DNA of 64,000 bases from RGIG4097 sp045613765 (GCA_045613765.1 JAZLBO010000018.1:71605-135604); one strand, 5' to 3'. Shown: positions 34,321-44,169, counted from the first letter of the stretch. Numbers and translations are program-made. Notes: a model not told the origin generated them from the letters alone.

Positions 34321-37300
34321 ATGGAAAATATAGGTATAAAAATATCAAAAGCAATCAAAGAGGGAAAGTGGTTGAGCATTTCGTATGTCAACAAAAGCAA
34401 CGAAAACACTTTTTATTGGATTGCAATTCAAGACATAAATTTTGAATTGCAAAGTTTTCGTGTGACAATGTTTAATGAGAAGAAATCATTAAACACATTT
34501 GATACTTGGATAAGTTTTGATGGCATAAAAAGTGCTGAAGTGATAGATTTTTCTTCTTATGATGTGCCAGAAGGTCTTATAGAGAAAATAGAAAAGAATT
34601 TGGATAAGTGCCGTTGGCTTGGTTATGATAATTTTGATCACAATATCTTAAATTATTATATAGAGTGCAATATCTTGGATAGCGACCCTTCTCAAAAAGA
34701 ATATATGCCAATCGAAGGCATTGATCTTAAGATTTTGAGAAAAGAAAAAGAGTATAAATTAAGTGATGAGCAGGTCAATAAGATAGTTGCAGATATCTAT
34801 CACTATGATTTAAGAAACAACGGTAGTACGTGTTGCACATTGGCAATAAATTGCTTTTCTATAGATGAAGGCAAAAGTAAATTTGTGATATGTTACTACA
34901 CATTAACCTTCGACCCAATAAAAAAATCACTTGTTTTAGATAAAAAACTTCGTTTCAATCACTCATTTTTAATTGAAGGCAGAAGACACTCATTGTTCAA
35001 TTATATAAACATGAACATAGACGAGTTTACCAATACTTTTTCTGAGAAATACAACGAGTATTGCGGCATAATAGAACATAATTTAAGACCGGGTGAATAT
35101 ATAAACACGCGTCCTGATATTATGTTGTTGCAAAGAGAAGTTCCTGTTGATCTTGCAGATACATACAACATAATCGAAACAAAATATCACACAAACAGTT
35201 TGCCAATACCCTTAAAATCGTTTTTTGGAAATATAACAAAAAGAAATAATATAAGAAGAATAGAGCCCGCATTGACTATTTACGACAATAAAATAAACAT
35301 AAATCAAATGCGAGTGCTTTATAATGCAATCAAATATCCCGTAACCTATGTGCAAGGACCACCGGGAACGGGAAAAACTCAAACGATAATAAATGTGGCA
35401 TTGAGCGCGTTTTATAACAATAAAACGATGCTGATTTGTTCATCTAACAATAAGCCTGTTGATGGTATTGTTGAAAAACTAAAGTTTGAATATCGTGGAG
35501 AAACTGTCAATTTCCCCTATTTGAGATTAGGCAATTTTGAAGACGTCAAGGAAGCAACAAGAAGAATACGCAACCTTTACAATTATTCAACAAATAAAGA
35601 ACCCAAAGAAGACTTGTTGGATAGGATTAAAGTTTCTGCAGATGAGAAAAATGCAAAACTTATAGAGCTCTTAAATATTCAAGAAAAGAGAGTCGAAATC
35701 GAGCAATATTTAGAAAGCTCTGAAAGGCTTATTCAATCATTTGGCGAAAGTAAAAGCAGAATTATTGATGTTGCAAAAGAGCGTGTTTTGCAGCTTCAAA
35801 ACGAGTTGAAAAATTTGCCCGAAATATCCAACGAAGATGTGACATCATTGTTTATTCCTTTGAAAAATAACCATCAACTGTCGCAATTTTTGTTCTTTAA
35901 GTCGTTGCAGTATATAAAGAAATTGAAAAAACCCAGATTCACAGATTTGGTTGGTATATGTAATATTGAAGATGATGATACAAGAGCAGCCGAGTTTAAC
36001 AAGTGGACACAAGACGACAATAACATGAAAAAATTGTCAGAAGTTTTCCCGATTATTTTCTCAACAAACATATCATCACGAAGATTGGGCAGCCCCAAAT
36101 ATATGTTTGATTTGGTTGTTATGGATGAAGCAGGACAATGCAATGTTGCAACGGCACTTTTGCCTATTGCAAAAGCAGAATCACTGTTACTTGTTGGCGA
36201 TCCAAACCAATTAAAGCCCGTTATTATTTTGGAAGATCATGTCAATAGAGAATTGAAAGAAAAGTATAATGTGCCAGAAAAGTACGATTATAAAACCAAT
36301 TCTATTTTGGATGTGATGAGAAATAACGATAATATTTCAAAGTACATATTGCTTAAATATCACTATAGGTGTGGCAAAAAAATTATTGGTTTTTCGAATC
36401 AAAGATATTACAATAGCACACTTAATCTTTCTTATTTATCAAACACAGGTGAATTGCAAGTGTTGGATGTGAAAAATAAAAACGTCAAACACAAAAACGA
36501 AGCAATAGATGAAGCACTTGCCATTGCAGAATATATCCAAAGAAATAAAATCAAAGACGCTCATATTATCACGCCTTTTGTTGCTCAAAAAGAAATAATA
36601 CAAAAAATTCTCAATGCCAAAGAAATAAGTGGTGTAAAATGTGGGACCATCCACTCACTACAAGGTGCAGAAAACGATACTATTATTTTTTCAACGGCAT
36701 TATCGCAAAAGACAAGCAAAAAAACATTTGATTGGCTTAAAAATAATAGCGAATTGATAAATGTTGCTATAACAAGAGCAAAAAACAAATTGATTATTGC
36801 CGCAGACACCGAAGTTCTTGATAAATTGTCGGATAAAACAGATGATATGTATCAACTGATTGAATATTCAAAGAACAATGGCAATTTTGCAGTTGCGCCA
36901 AGTGAATCGAGTAAAATAGAGATAGGCAAATCTAATGCAAGTGTTGCTGAAGATGAATTTTTCAAAACAATTTCTCACTTCTGTTCTTGTCATAGAACAT
37001 TTGATGCAGAAAGAAATGTGCGCTTGGATAAGGTTATAAAAACTGCCAATGCATCATTGGGCAAAATGGAATTTGATTTGGTATTGTACGAAAAATCATT
37101 TTTAGGAAAGAAACCAGTGATTGCATTTGAGGTTAATGGTGGCGAACATTTTGGTGCAATCGGGCGAGAAATTGCAGACAAAAAAAAGATGGAAATCTGC
37201 AAGCAAAACAATTTAAAACTTGTAATGATTCCCAATACTTTTGTAAAAGCATACGAGTATATTGCAGATATTATAATATCTTTGAAAAACAAAGCCCCAA

Positions 37301-37329
37301 CATTACAGCAATCTTTATTTGACTTCTAA
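34321..37329 (+). CDS. Large SF1 (Upf1-like) helicase with N-terminal WYL-like and C-terminal DUF2726/PD-(D/E)XK-like domain
   Basis: 1,002 residues. About 1-80 resembles a WYL/SH3-like domain (SISYVNKSNENTFYWIAI). The helicase core has motif I GPPGTGKT (346-353), a coiled-coil insert (about 420-500), motif II DEAGQ (602-606), motif III GDPNQLKP, HSLQGAEND and NVAITRAKNKL. The C-terminus (about 870-990) has FDLVLYEK (Asp919) and AFEVNGGEHF (Glu937), a nuclease-like layout as in DUF2726 proteins. The gene is visibly more AT-rich than its neighbours, with many ATA, TTA and AGA codons, is monocistronic, and is closed by a terminator, consistent with lateral transfer. Such helicase-nuclease fusions often serve in phage defence (inference). 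Confidence 0.85.
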   Translation: MENIGIKISKAIKEGKWLSISYVNKSNENTFYWIAIQDINFELQSFRVTMFNEKKSLNTFDTWISFDGIKSAEVIDFSSYDVPEGLIEKIEKNLDKCRWLGYDNFDHNILNYYIECNILDSDPSQKEYMPIEGIDLKILRKEKEYKLSDEQVNKIVADIYHYDLRNNGSTCCTLAINCFSIDEGKSKFVICYYTLTFDPIKKSLVLDKKLRFNHSFLIEGRRHSLFNYINMNIDEFTNTFSEKYNEYCGIIEHNLRPGEYINTRPDIMLLQREVPVDLADTYNIIETKYHTNSLPIPLKSFFGNITKRNNIRRIEPALTIYDNKININQMRVLYNAIKYPVTYVQGPPGTGKTQTIINVALSAFYNNKTMLICSSNNKPVDGIVEKLKFEYRGETVNFPYLRLGNFEDVKEATRRIRNLYNYSTNKEPKEDLLDRIKVSADEKNAKLIELLNIQEKRVEIEQYLESSERLIQSFGESKSRIIDVAKERVLQLQNELKNLPEISNEDVTSLFIPLKNNHQLSQFLFFKSLQYIKKLKKPRFTDLVGICNIEDDDTRAAEFNKWTQDDNNMKKLSEVFPIIFSTNISSRRLGSPKYMFDLVVMDEAGQCNVATALLPIAKAESLLLVGDPNQLKPVIILEDHVNRELKEKYNVPEKYDYKTNSILDVMRNNDNISKYILLKYHYRCGKKIIGFSNQRYYNSTLNLSYLSNTGELQVLDVKNKNVKHKNEAIDEALAIAEYIQRNKIKDAHIITPFVAQKEIIQKILNAKEISGVKCGTIHSLQGAENDTIIFSTALSQKTSKKTFDWLKNNSELINVAITRAKNKLIIAADTEVLDKLSDKTDDMYQLIEYSKNNGNFAVAPSESSKIEIGKSNASVAEDEFFKTISHFCSCHRTFDAERNVRLDKVIKTANASLGKMEFDLVLYEKSFLGKKPVIAFEVNGGEHFGAIGREIADKKKMEICKQNNLKLVMIPNTFVKAYEYIADIIISLKNKAPTLQQSLFDF

Positions 37330-37332
37330 AAG

Positions 37333-37359
37333 AAAACCCCGAACAAAAGTCGGGGTTTT
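37333..37359. terminator. Bidirectional intrinsic terminator
   Basis: AAAACCCCGA/TCGGGGTTTT stem with 7-nt loop between the converging helicase and sipL genes. Confidence 0.9.
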
Positions 37360-37368
37360 TGTTTTGTT

Positions 37369-38832
37369 TTACTTTGTAAGTTGACGGAAATATATCACCT
37401 TGTCACATTGTTTTAGTGGGAAGGTTAGGGTTGGGTTTTGTGCCAGTATTTGCTCGGGTGTGGCTGTCAAGGCTTTGCACACGTCCCACATGGTATCGCC
37501 CTCTTTTGCCACGTACATAGACAGAGCAGAGGTGTTGACGGGTCTTTCTTCGCCAAGTTGGACTTCGTTTATATACGTGATTTGATGGTTGGTGTATGAT
37601 GAGATTTCAAGCGCCAACAAGAGATTGATTTCTGCAGTTGCGCCTTTGATTTTGACGGTTACGTCAAGGACGGTCACCCTTGCGATATTCTTATCAGTGA
37701 AATCTCCAATCAAGTTGATGGAGTAGGGCACTTCTGCACGAGCAGAGCCCACCGTATCGCCCGTGTGATAGAGTATCTCTGCTGTTGCAATACCTTCAAC
37801 AGTCAAGCCGTCATCATATATTGCCTTGGCGACAAAAGCCGTCACGGCAGGCACGCCAATAAGTGTGGCACTTTCGCAGTCAGGGAGAGTGGTTTCTCCA
37901 CTAATCCTTTCCTTATAAAAACCTGTGCCAACAAATGCCATAATATCCACTTCATTTCGCTCCACCTCTGTGTTGTGAGTGAGCATAAACAGGTCTTCTA
38001 TGACTTCCTTATCTTCATATCTCAAAGCGTGGATGGACACGCCGATTTCCCCTTCAAAGCGCAGTATGTTTTCCCCTGTGACGCCTGCAAGCACAACTTT
38101 GCCGTACTTGACTTGTGGCAAGATGTACACCTTGTCCCCTCGGGCGATATTATCCACGCTGACACTCTCGTCACTGGACACCAAAAATGATGTTGTGTGG
38201 ATCCCGCCACCTTCCATATATGTGATGGTTGCAATGGTGTCAACCGTCATATCCACTTGTTTATCCCCTACTTTTGTGTGAGTTAAACTACATTTTGTGC
38301 TTAAAGACAACACTTTTTCCACTTCGCCAACAGTTGTTTCTTCATCAACGGGAAAGGAATACGTTGTTGATTCAATCATGGTTGGAATGGTGACAGTCTT
38401 GGTTGTGACAAAACTGTTGTCTGCGCCTGAAAGCATATTCAAGGGCAACACCTTCATTGCAGTGCCATGGACTTGTACAACGGCAGAAAGAGTGAGAATG
38501 TCCTTTGAAGAAACGTTCCACTCAACAGCCTTCAACTCTATTGAAAGTTTGTCTGTTGGATGCACATCCCCATCAAGTCGCACGTTGAAATCTGCATTGT
38601 AGTTGGCACTTGACGGATTGCCGTCATAATCCAAATATATAAGGGTGAAATCTGCTCTGCCCGACACGTCTGCATAGCCGTCGCAAGCAGTTGAAGACAA
38701 CACTTTGCCGTCAACAGAAAGGGACAATACCGTTGCAATACCGTCTGCGCCCCTTGGTGTAAATTCCACAACTCTTTCAATGGGTGTCAAGAAAGAAGTT
38801 GAAATTGCGTCAATTTTTTCATATCTAAACAT
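37369..38832 (-). CDS. SipL-like spore morphogenesis protein (DUF3794/SPOCS repeats + LysM)
   Basis: 487 residues, GGAGG SD. The body holds DUF3794-type beta domains; recurring patterns such as SLSTKCSLTHTKVGDKQVDM, VLAGVTGENILRFEGEIGV and ATAEILYHTGD mark them. The C-terminus (about 437-487) is a LysM domain (YVAKEGDTMWDVCKALTATPEQI, ending KQCDKVIYFRQL). This combination is SipL of Clostridia, which binds SpoIVA and anchors the spore coat, the counterpart of SpoVID. It is divergent from ispE, a neighbourhood seen in Clostridia. Its presence argues for sporulation ability, now or in the recent past. Confidence 0.85.
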   Translation of the reverse strand: MFRYEKIDAISTSFLTPIERVVEFTPRGADGIATVLSLSVDGKVLSSTACDGYADVSGRADFTLIYLDYDGNPSSANYNADFNVRLDGDVHPTDKLSIELKAVEWNVSSKDILTLSAVVQVHGTAMKVLPLNMLSGADNSFVTTKTVTIPTMIESTTYSFPVDEETTVGEVEKVLSLSTKCSLTHTKVGDKQVDMTVDTIATITYMEGGGIHTTSFLVSSDESVSVDNIARGDKVYILPQVKYGKVVLAGVTGENILRFEGEIGVSIHALRYEDKEVIEDLFMLTHNTEVERNEVDIMAFVGTGFYKERISGETTLPDCESATLIGVPAVTAFVAKAIYDDGLTVEGIATAEILYHTGDTVGSARAEVPYSINLIGDFTDKNIARVTVLDVTVKIKGATAEINLLLALEISSYTNHQITYINEVQLGEERPVNTSALSMYVAKEGDTMWDVCKALTATPEQILAQNPTLTFPLKQCDKVIYFRQLTK

Positions 38833-38928
38833 AATCGCCTCCGTGGTTTAATCTTATGAGCAAGATGACAAAACTATGCACGGAAAAAACAATTAAACAA
38901 AACAAAAACCTTTCATCAACAAATATAA

Positions 38929-38957
38929 TTGAAAAAAACTTGCGCCTATGATATATT
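38929..38957 (+). promoter_or_regulatory. ispE promoter, leaderless geometry
   Basis: TTGAAA (38929-38934), 17-bp spacer, TATATT (38952-38957), 6 nt to the ispE ATG; no SD. Confidence 0.65.
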
Positions 38958-38963
38958 AAAGAT

Positions 38964-39746
38964 ATGGAAAAGCAATGGCAAACAATCTCAACACCTGCAA
39001 AAGTCAACCTTTCTCTTGAGATAACGGGAGTAAAGGACGGCTTGCATACAATAAAAATGGAAACCATGTCAATTGATATGTATGACACAGTTTCCTATTG
39101 CAAAAACGACAAGGGTGTTGTTGACGTAAAGTTTGCAGATTGTTTTGACGGCTTTGATGAAGATAGATTCCGTCCTATCATAGAAAGGGCAATATCCAAG
39201 TTTTGTAAAACGTACGGCAGTGTTGGTGCAGATCTTGTCATATCCAAAAAAGTGCCTTTGGGCGCAGGTATTGGTGGATCATCAGTGGCAGTGGTTGGTG
39301 TTGTCAAAGCCCTTGAAAACTTGAAAAACACCAAGGTAGATACACGGTTTTTGCTTTCTCTTGGCAGTGATATACCCGTTGTATATATGGGTGGCAGAAA
39401 TATTGTCAGTGGTGTTGGCGAAGTGGTCACACCTCTTGAAAAAGAAGACAAGTATTTTGTGATTTTGGTGAAAGGCGCAGTGGATAGTGGCAAAGCCTAC
39501 GCCCTTTTTGACAAGATTGGACATGAAAAATACGGCAAAAGAGAAAACCATCTTGAAAAATCTGCTCGAGCACTCAATGAAAGTGTGATAGATGCACGAA
39601 AAACCCTTGAAAACGCAGGGGCAAAAGACGTTGTTATGAGTGGAAGTGGCTCTGCCGTGGTTGGCATTTTTGACAAAGAAAACGAGGCAAGAGAAGTCTT
39701 TGAAAGAATTGACGGATTTTGTAAATATTTGACAAAATCTATCTAA
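38964..39746 (+). CDS. ispE: 4-diphosphocytidyl-2-C-methyl-D-erythritol kinase IspE
   Basis: 260 residues, a GHMP kinase. The N-terminal PAKVNLSLEITG, the ATP loop VPLGAGIGGSSVAV, the GSDIPV segment and the C-terminal MSGSGSAVVGIF match IspE; the DG-x-H stretch of the substrate site is present (KDGLHTI). It catalyses the fourth step of the MEP isoprenoid pathway, which ultimately feeds the undecaprenyl carrier recycled by UppP. At 260 residues it is a little short (usual 280-290). No SD; probable leaderless start. Confidence 0.92.
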   Translation: MEKQWQTISTPAKVNLSLEITGVKDGLHTIKMETMSIDMYDTVSYCKNDKGVVDVKFADCFDGFDEDRFRPIIERAISKFCKTYGSVGADLVISKKVPLGAGIGGSSVAVVGVVKALENLKNTKVDTRFLLSLGSDIPVVYMGGRNIVSGVGEVVTPLEKEDKYFVILVKGAVDSGKAYALFDKIGHEKYGKRENHLEKSARALNESVIDARKTLENAGAKDVVMSGSGSAVVGIFDKENEAREVFERIDGFCKYLTKSI

Positions 39747-39788
39747 AAATCAGGAAATTTGTAAAATTTACAAAAAACAGAAAAATAG

Positions 39789-39820
39789 AGCAAGAATTTG
39801 CAAAAACGCAAAATCTTGCT
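39789..39820 (+). terminator. ispE terminator
   Basis: AGCAAGA/TCTTGCT outer stem with an inner TTTGC/GCAAA pairing, followed by a T-rich tract. Confidence 0.75.
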
Positions 39821-39892
39821 TTTTATTTTTGCAAAAATCGAATTTTTTTCCAAAAAACCTTACAAAAATCCCAAAAAAAGTTAATTTTGCTA

Positions 39893-39921
39893 TTGTTATA
39901 TATCAAATTATTTGATATAAT
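39893..39921 (+). promoter_or_regulatory. Glycogen operon promoter with overlapping palindromic operator
   Basis: TTGTTA (39893-39898), 17-bp spacer, TATAAT (39916-39921). A perfect inverted repeat with 9-bp arms TATATCAAA/TTTGATATA around TTA (39899-39919) fills the spacer and runs into the -10, the position of a repressor operator. The glgB ATG follows 28 nt after the -10 with SD AGGAG. Confidence 0.7.
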
Positions 39922-39949
39922 GGGTGCATAAAGCCATTAGGAGAGCATA

Positions 39950-41845
39950 ATGACCAGAACAAAAGACGGTTTTTCAACGTATCTGTTCCACGAAGGCACA
40001 AACTATGAAACATACAAAATGTTTTGCCCCTATCCCGACACACAAGATGGTGTAGATGGATGGGGTTTTGCCGTTTGGGCACCCAATGCAAAAGACGTTT
40101 CTGTTGTTGGCGATTTCAACGGCTGGCAAGCAGGCGCAACACCCATGCAAAAAGAGTATGACGGTGTGTGGCGTGTTTTCGTACCCGGACTTCAACAATA
40201 TGATAGTTATAAGTTTGCAATCACAGACCAACAAGGCAACGTAGTTTTCAAGTGCGACCCTTACGCACTGCACAGTGAAACACCCCCTGCAAACGCATCA
40301 AAACTTTACGATATAAGCCAATATCATTGGAAAGATGCAAAGTGGATGAAGACAAGGGCAAACATCAATCCCTACGGCTCACCCATGAACATCTACGAAG
40401 TCCACGTTGGCAGTTGGAAGCGTTATCCTGACGGAAACCTTTACTCATACAAAGCACTTGCAGATGAACTTATCCCTTACGTCAAGAAAATGGGATATAC
40501 ACATATCGAACTTATGCCTTTGACAGAGTATCCCTATGACGGAAGTTGGGGATATCAATGTACAGGTATGTTTTCACCTACATCAAGATTTGGCACTCCT
40601 GCCGACTTGATGGAATTTATTGACCGTTGTCACAGATCAGGCATTGGCGTCATTTTGGACTGGGTGCTTGCACACTTCCCCAAAGATGAACACGGCCTTG
40701 CAAGATTTGACGGCACACCCCTTTACGAATATGCAGATCCCAGAAAGGGCGAGCATAAAGAGTGGGGCACACTTGTCTATGACTTTGGCAAGAAGGAAGT
40801 CAAGAGTTTCTTGATATCCGCCGCCATGTTCTGGTTTGACCACTATCACATTGACGGTATCCGTTGTGATGCAGTGGCAAGTATGCTTTATCTTGACTAC
40901 AACAGAAAAGAAGGGGAGTGGGTGCCCAATCAAAATGGTGGCAACTACAACCTTGAAGCCAAAGAATTCTTGCAAAGTTTCAACTCTGCAATTCTTTCAA
41001 AATATCACGGAGCATTGACAATAGCAGAAGAATCAACAGCATATCCTATGGTGACAAAGCCTCCTTATATGGGTGGCCTTGGCTTCAATTTCAAGTGGAA
41101 TATGGGCTGGATGAACGATAGTCTGCACTATCTTGCACTTGATCCCTTCTTTAGAAAGGACAACCACCACGATATTACCTTTGGCATGACCTACGCTTAT
41201 AGCGAAAACTATATCTTGCCCATCTCACACGACGAAGTCGTCCATGGCAAGTGCAGTATGGTCAACAAGTTGCACGGAGATTATGATCAAAAGTTTGAAG
41301 GACTCAAAGCCTTCTATGGCTATATGATGACACACCCCGGCAAGAAACTCACGTTTATGGGCAACGAGTTTGCACAATTCATTGAGTGGAATTACGCTCA
41401 AGAACTTGATTGGTTCTTGCTTGACTACCCAAGACACCACGCTTTTAGAAAGTTTGTGAAAGATATGAACCATTTTTATCTTGAACACAAGGAACTTTGG
41501 CAACTTGACTCAACCTATGACGGATTCAAGTGGATTGTTGTTGATGACAATCGCAACAACGTGGCATCATACATCCGTTCATCAGCAGATGACAAGTACG
41601 TGATTGTTGTGGTCAACTTCTCGCCCAACGAATATCACAAATATATTATGGGCGTGCCTGAAAGAAAGGCATACAGAGCAGAAGTGTATTCTGCATTGAA
41701 AAAGTACGGTGGCGAAGAAGAAAGACGTCCCACCTTTAAGGCAGTGGGCACACCGGCACACGGACACAAGTATTCAATAAAATTAAATATACCCAAAAAC
41801 TCGGTTATGATTTTGATCCCCGAGGATAAGGAGGAAAAACAATGA
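39950..41845 (+). CDS. glgB: 1,4-alpha-glucan branching enzyme GlgB
   Basis: 631 residues, about 100 shorter than E. coli GlgB because it starts directly with one CBM48 module (about 35-115). The GH13 barrel has DWVLAHFPKD (237-246), GIRCDAVASM with nucleophile Asp307, TIAEES (357-362) and ISHDEVVHG. It moves alpha-1,4 segments to make alpha-1,6 branches in glycogen. First gene of the operon; the stop overlaps the glgC start (ATGA). Confidence 0.96.
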   Translation: MTRTKDGFSTYLFHEGTNYETYKMFCPYPDTQDGVDGWGFAVWAPNAKDVSVVGDFNGWQAGATPMQKEYDGVWRVFVPGLQQYDSYKFAITDQQGNVVFKCDPYALHSETPPANASKLYDISQYHWKDAKWMKTRANINPYGSPMNIYEVHVGSWKRYPDGNLYSYKALADELIPYVKKMGYTHIELMPLTEYPYDGSWGYQCTGMFSPTSRFGTPADLMEFIDRCHRSGIGVILDWVLAHFPKDEHGLARFDGTPLYEYADPRKGEHKEWGTLVYDFGKKEVKSFLISAAMFWFDHYHIDGIRCDAVASMLYLDYNRKEGEWVPNQNGGNYNLEAKEFLQSFNSAILSKYHGALTIAEESTAYPMVTKPPYMGGLGFNFKWNMGWMNDSLHYLALDPFFRKDNHHDITFGMTYAYSENYILPISHDEVVHGKCSMVNKLHGDYDQKFEGLKAFYGYMMTHPGKKLTFMGNEFAQFIEWNYAQELDWFLLDYPRHHAFRKFVKDMNHFYLEHKELWQLDSTYDGFKWIVVDDNRNNVASYIRSSADDKYVIVVVNFSPNEYHKYIMGVPERKAYRAEVYSALKKYGGEEERRPTFKAVGTPAHGHKYSIKLNIPKNSVMILIPEDKEEKQ

Positions 41846-43047
41846 GCGCAAACAACAAGAAAAAAGAGTGTCTTGCAATGCTACTTGCAGGCGGACAAGG
41901 CACACGTCTTGGGGTGCTTACAAATGACGTTGCAAAGCCGGCAGTCCCCTTTGGTGCAAAGTATCGCATCATAGACTTCCCTCTTTCAAACTGCGTCAAC
42001 AGTGGCATTGACACCATTGGTGTTTTGACACAGTACCGTCCCTTTGAATTGCACCAATACATAGGCAACGGACAACCTTGGGACTTGGATAGACTCAACG
42101 GCGGTATCTATCTCTTGCCTCCCTTTATGAGAGCATCATCAGGGGAGTGGTACAAGGGCACAGCCAATGCAATTTACCAAAACATAGACTTTATTGACAA
42201 CTATGACCCCGAATACGTGGTTCTTTTGTCAGGCGACCATATCTACAAGATGGATTACGCAGATATGCTCAATGAACACAAGGCAAACAATGCAGATTGT
42301 ACAATCGCAGTCCTTGAAGTCCCCATGGAAGAAGCAAGCCGTTTTGGTATCCTCAACCTCAAGGGCAAGACAAACCAAATTGAAGAATTTGAAGAAAAGC
42401 CCAAGAAACCCAAGAGCAATAAGGCATCAATGGGTATCTATATCTTCACATGGTCAGTCCTTCGCAAGTATCTTGTGGAAGACGAAAAAGACCCCAACAG
42501 TGAAAACGACTTTGGCAAGAACATTATCCCCAATATGCTCAACGACGGCCAAAGAATGTTTGCATATAAATTCCAAGGCTACTGGAAAGACGTGGGAACA
42601 ATCTCATCACTCTGGGAAGCCAATATGGATATTCTCAACAATGCAGAAAGTGGTCTTAACCTTGATGATGACAAGTGGAAGATTTATGCAAGAAATATGG
42701 CAGAACCCCCTCACTTCGTGTCTGCAACAGGCAAAGTGCAACACTCAATGATCAGTGAAGGTACAGTGGTCCACGGCACAGTCAAAGATAGTGTCATTTC
42801 ACACTCTGTCTATATCGGCAAAGATGCATACGTTGAAGGTTCAATTATCATGCCCGGTGCAGTCATTGAAGATGGCGCAGACGTAAGATATTCAATTATC
42901 GGTTGGGGCGCAAAGATTGGCAAGAACGCAATGGTTGGCGAAACCCTTGAAAATTGCAAGCCCGGTGAGTGGAAAATCAGTGTTATCGCACCCAAGTATG
43001 AACTTGAAGAAGGCGCAACAGTAGGCGCAAACGAAATGATCGGTTAG
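41842..43047 (+). CDS. glgC: Glucose-1-phosphate adenylyltransferase, catalytic subunit GlgC
   Basis: 401 residues. The nucleotide-binding LAGGQGTRLGVLT, AKPAVPFG, the FPLSNCVNSG segment, SGDHIYKMDY and the C-terminal left-handed beta-helix hexapeptides (SVIISHSVYIG, EGSIIMPGAVI) are intact. It makes ADP-glucose from glucose-1-phosphate and ATP, the committed step. In Firmicutes GlgC works in a heteromer with GlgD, encoded 9 bp downstream. Good SD (AAGGAGG). Confidence 0.96.
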   Translation: MSANNKKKECLAMLLAGGQGTRLGVLTNDVAKPAVPFGAKYRIIDFPLSNCVNSGIDTIGVLTQYRPFELHQYIGNGQPWDLDRLNGGIYLLPPFMRASSGEWYKGTANAIYQNIDFIDNYDPEYVVLLSGDHIYKMDYADMLNEHKANNADCTIAVLEVPMEEASRFGILNLKGKTNQIEEFEEKPKKPKSNKASMGIYIFTWSVLRKYLVEDEKDPNSENDFGKNIIPNMLNDGQRMFAYKFQGYWKDVGTISSLWEANMDILNNAESGLNLDDDKWKIYARNMAEPPHFVSATGKVQHSMISEGTVVHGTVKDSVISHSVYIGKDAYVEGSIIMPGAVIEDGADVRYSIIGWGAKIGKNAMVGETLENCKPGEWKISVIAPKYELEEGATVGANEMIG

Positions 43048-43056
43048 GAGGGGAAT

Positions 43057-44169
43057 ATGAAAAACAATACAATGGCAATCTTGTATGCAACAGATGCAGA
43101 CAGTCAACTCAACGATCTCGCTCTCCACAGAACACCTGCATCAATGCCCTTTGGTGGCAGATACCGTCTTATCGACTTTACACTTTCAAACCTTGTCAGT
43201 GCAAATATCACAAAAATTGGTATCATTGCCAAAAACAACTACAACTCATTGATGGACCATATCCGTCAAGGTAGAGATTGGGACTTGAATAGAAAAAACG
43301 GTGGTATTTACGTATATCCTCCTTATGTTTTCAACAACACACGTGACGTCTTCAACAGTGAAGTTGAAGCACTCTATACAGTCCGTGGCTTTATGTTGGA
43401 ATCAAGCGAAGAATACGTTGTCATTTCTGGCACAAATATCGCATACAATATCGACTTTGATGAAGTTGAAGACTTCCACATTGAAAAGGGCGCAGACATC
43501 ACAGTCCTTACATACAAAGTTGAAAAACCTGGATTTAAGAGCCTTGTTGTGTCACAAGACAAAAACAAGCGCATCAAAGATATGCGCCTTGCAGTTGATG
43601 GAGATAAAAACTGTCTTTGCGACTTGAACGTATATTTCATCAAAAAAGACCTTTTGATTTCTCTCGTTGACAAAGCATACGCATACGGCTATCAAGATTT
43701 TGAAAGAGATATTCTTCAAAAGAGCCTTGATGACCTTTATGTTATGAGTTATGAAGTGAAGGACTACGTTGCAGTGGTTGACAGAATTGACTCATACTTC
43801 AAACACAGCATGGAACTTCTTGACCCCAAAGTGAGAGAAAGCTTGTTCTACAAGCACTCAACGATTTTCACAAAAGTCAAGGACAGCGTTCCTGCAAGAT
43901 ACGGCAATGATGCAGTGGTAAAAAATAGCATTATTGCAGACGGTTGTGTCATTGAAGGCACAGTTGAAAACAGTATTCTTTTCCGTAGTGTTAGAGTTGG
44001 AAAGGGAGCAGTTGTGCGCAACTCAATCGTCATGGAAGACAGTATCATAATGGACGGCGCATCATTGGATTACACAATCACAGACAAGGACGTCATCATC
44101 AAAAACGATCGTCACTTGAGTGGCCACGAAACATATCCTATGGTTGTTGTCAAGGGTAAAGTCATCTAA
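43057..44169 (+). CDS. glgD: GlgD, regulatory/stimulatory subunit of ADP-glucose pyrophosphorylase
   Basis: 370 residues, homologous to GlgC (RTPASMPFGGRYRLIDFTLSNLVSANI) but the glycine-rich catalytic loop GGQGTRL is replaced (ILYATDADSQLNDLALH), as in GlgD. It ends in the beta-helix domain (SIIADGCVIEGTVENSI). It is thought to raise the activity of GlgC rather than catalyse. SD AGGAGG. Positioned between glgC and glgA as in Bacillus and Clostridia. Confidence 0.93.
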   Translation: MKNNTMAILYATDADSQLNDLALHRTPASMPFGGRYRLIDFTLSNLVSANITKIGIIAKNNYNSLMDHIRQGRDWDLNRKNGGIYVYPPYVFNNTRDVFNSEVEALYTVRGFMLESSEEYVVISGTNIAYNIDFDEVEDFHIEKGADITVLTYKVEKPGFKSLVVSQDKNKRIKDMRLAVDGDKNCLCDLNVYFIKKDLLISLVDKAYAYGYQDFERDILQKSLDDLYVMSYEVKDYVAVVDRIDSYFKHSMELLDPKVRESLFYKHSTIFTKVKDSVPARYGNDAVVKNSIIADGCVIEGTVENSILFRSVRVGKGAVVRNSIVMEDSIIMDGASLDYTITDKDVIIKNDRHLSGHETYPMVVVKGKVI

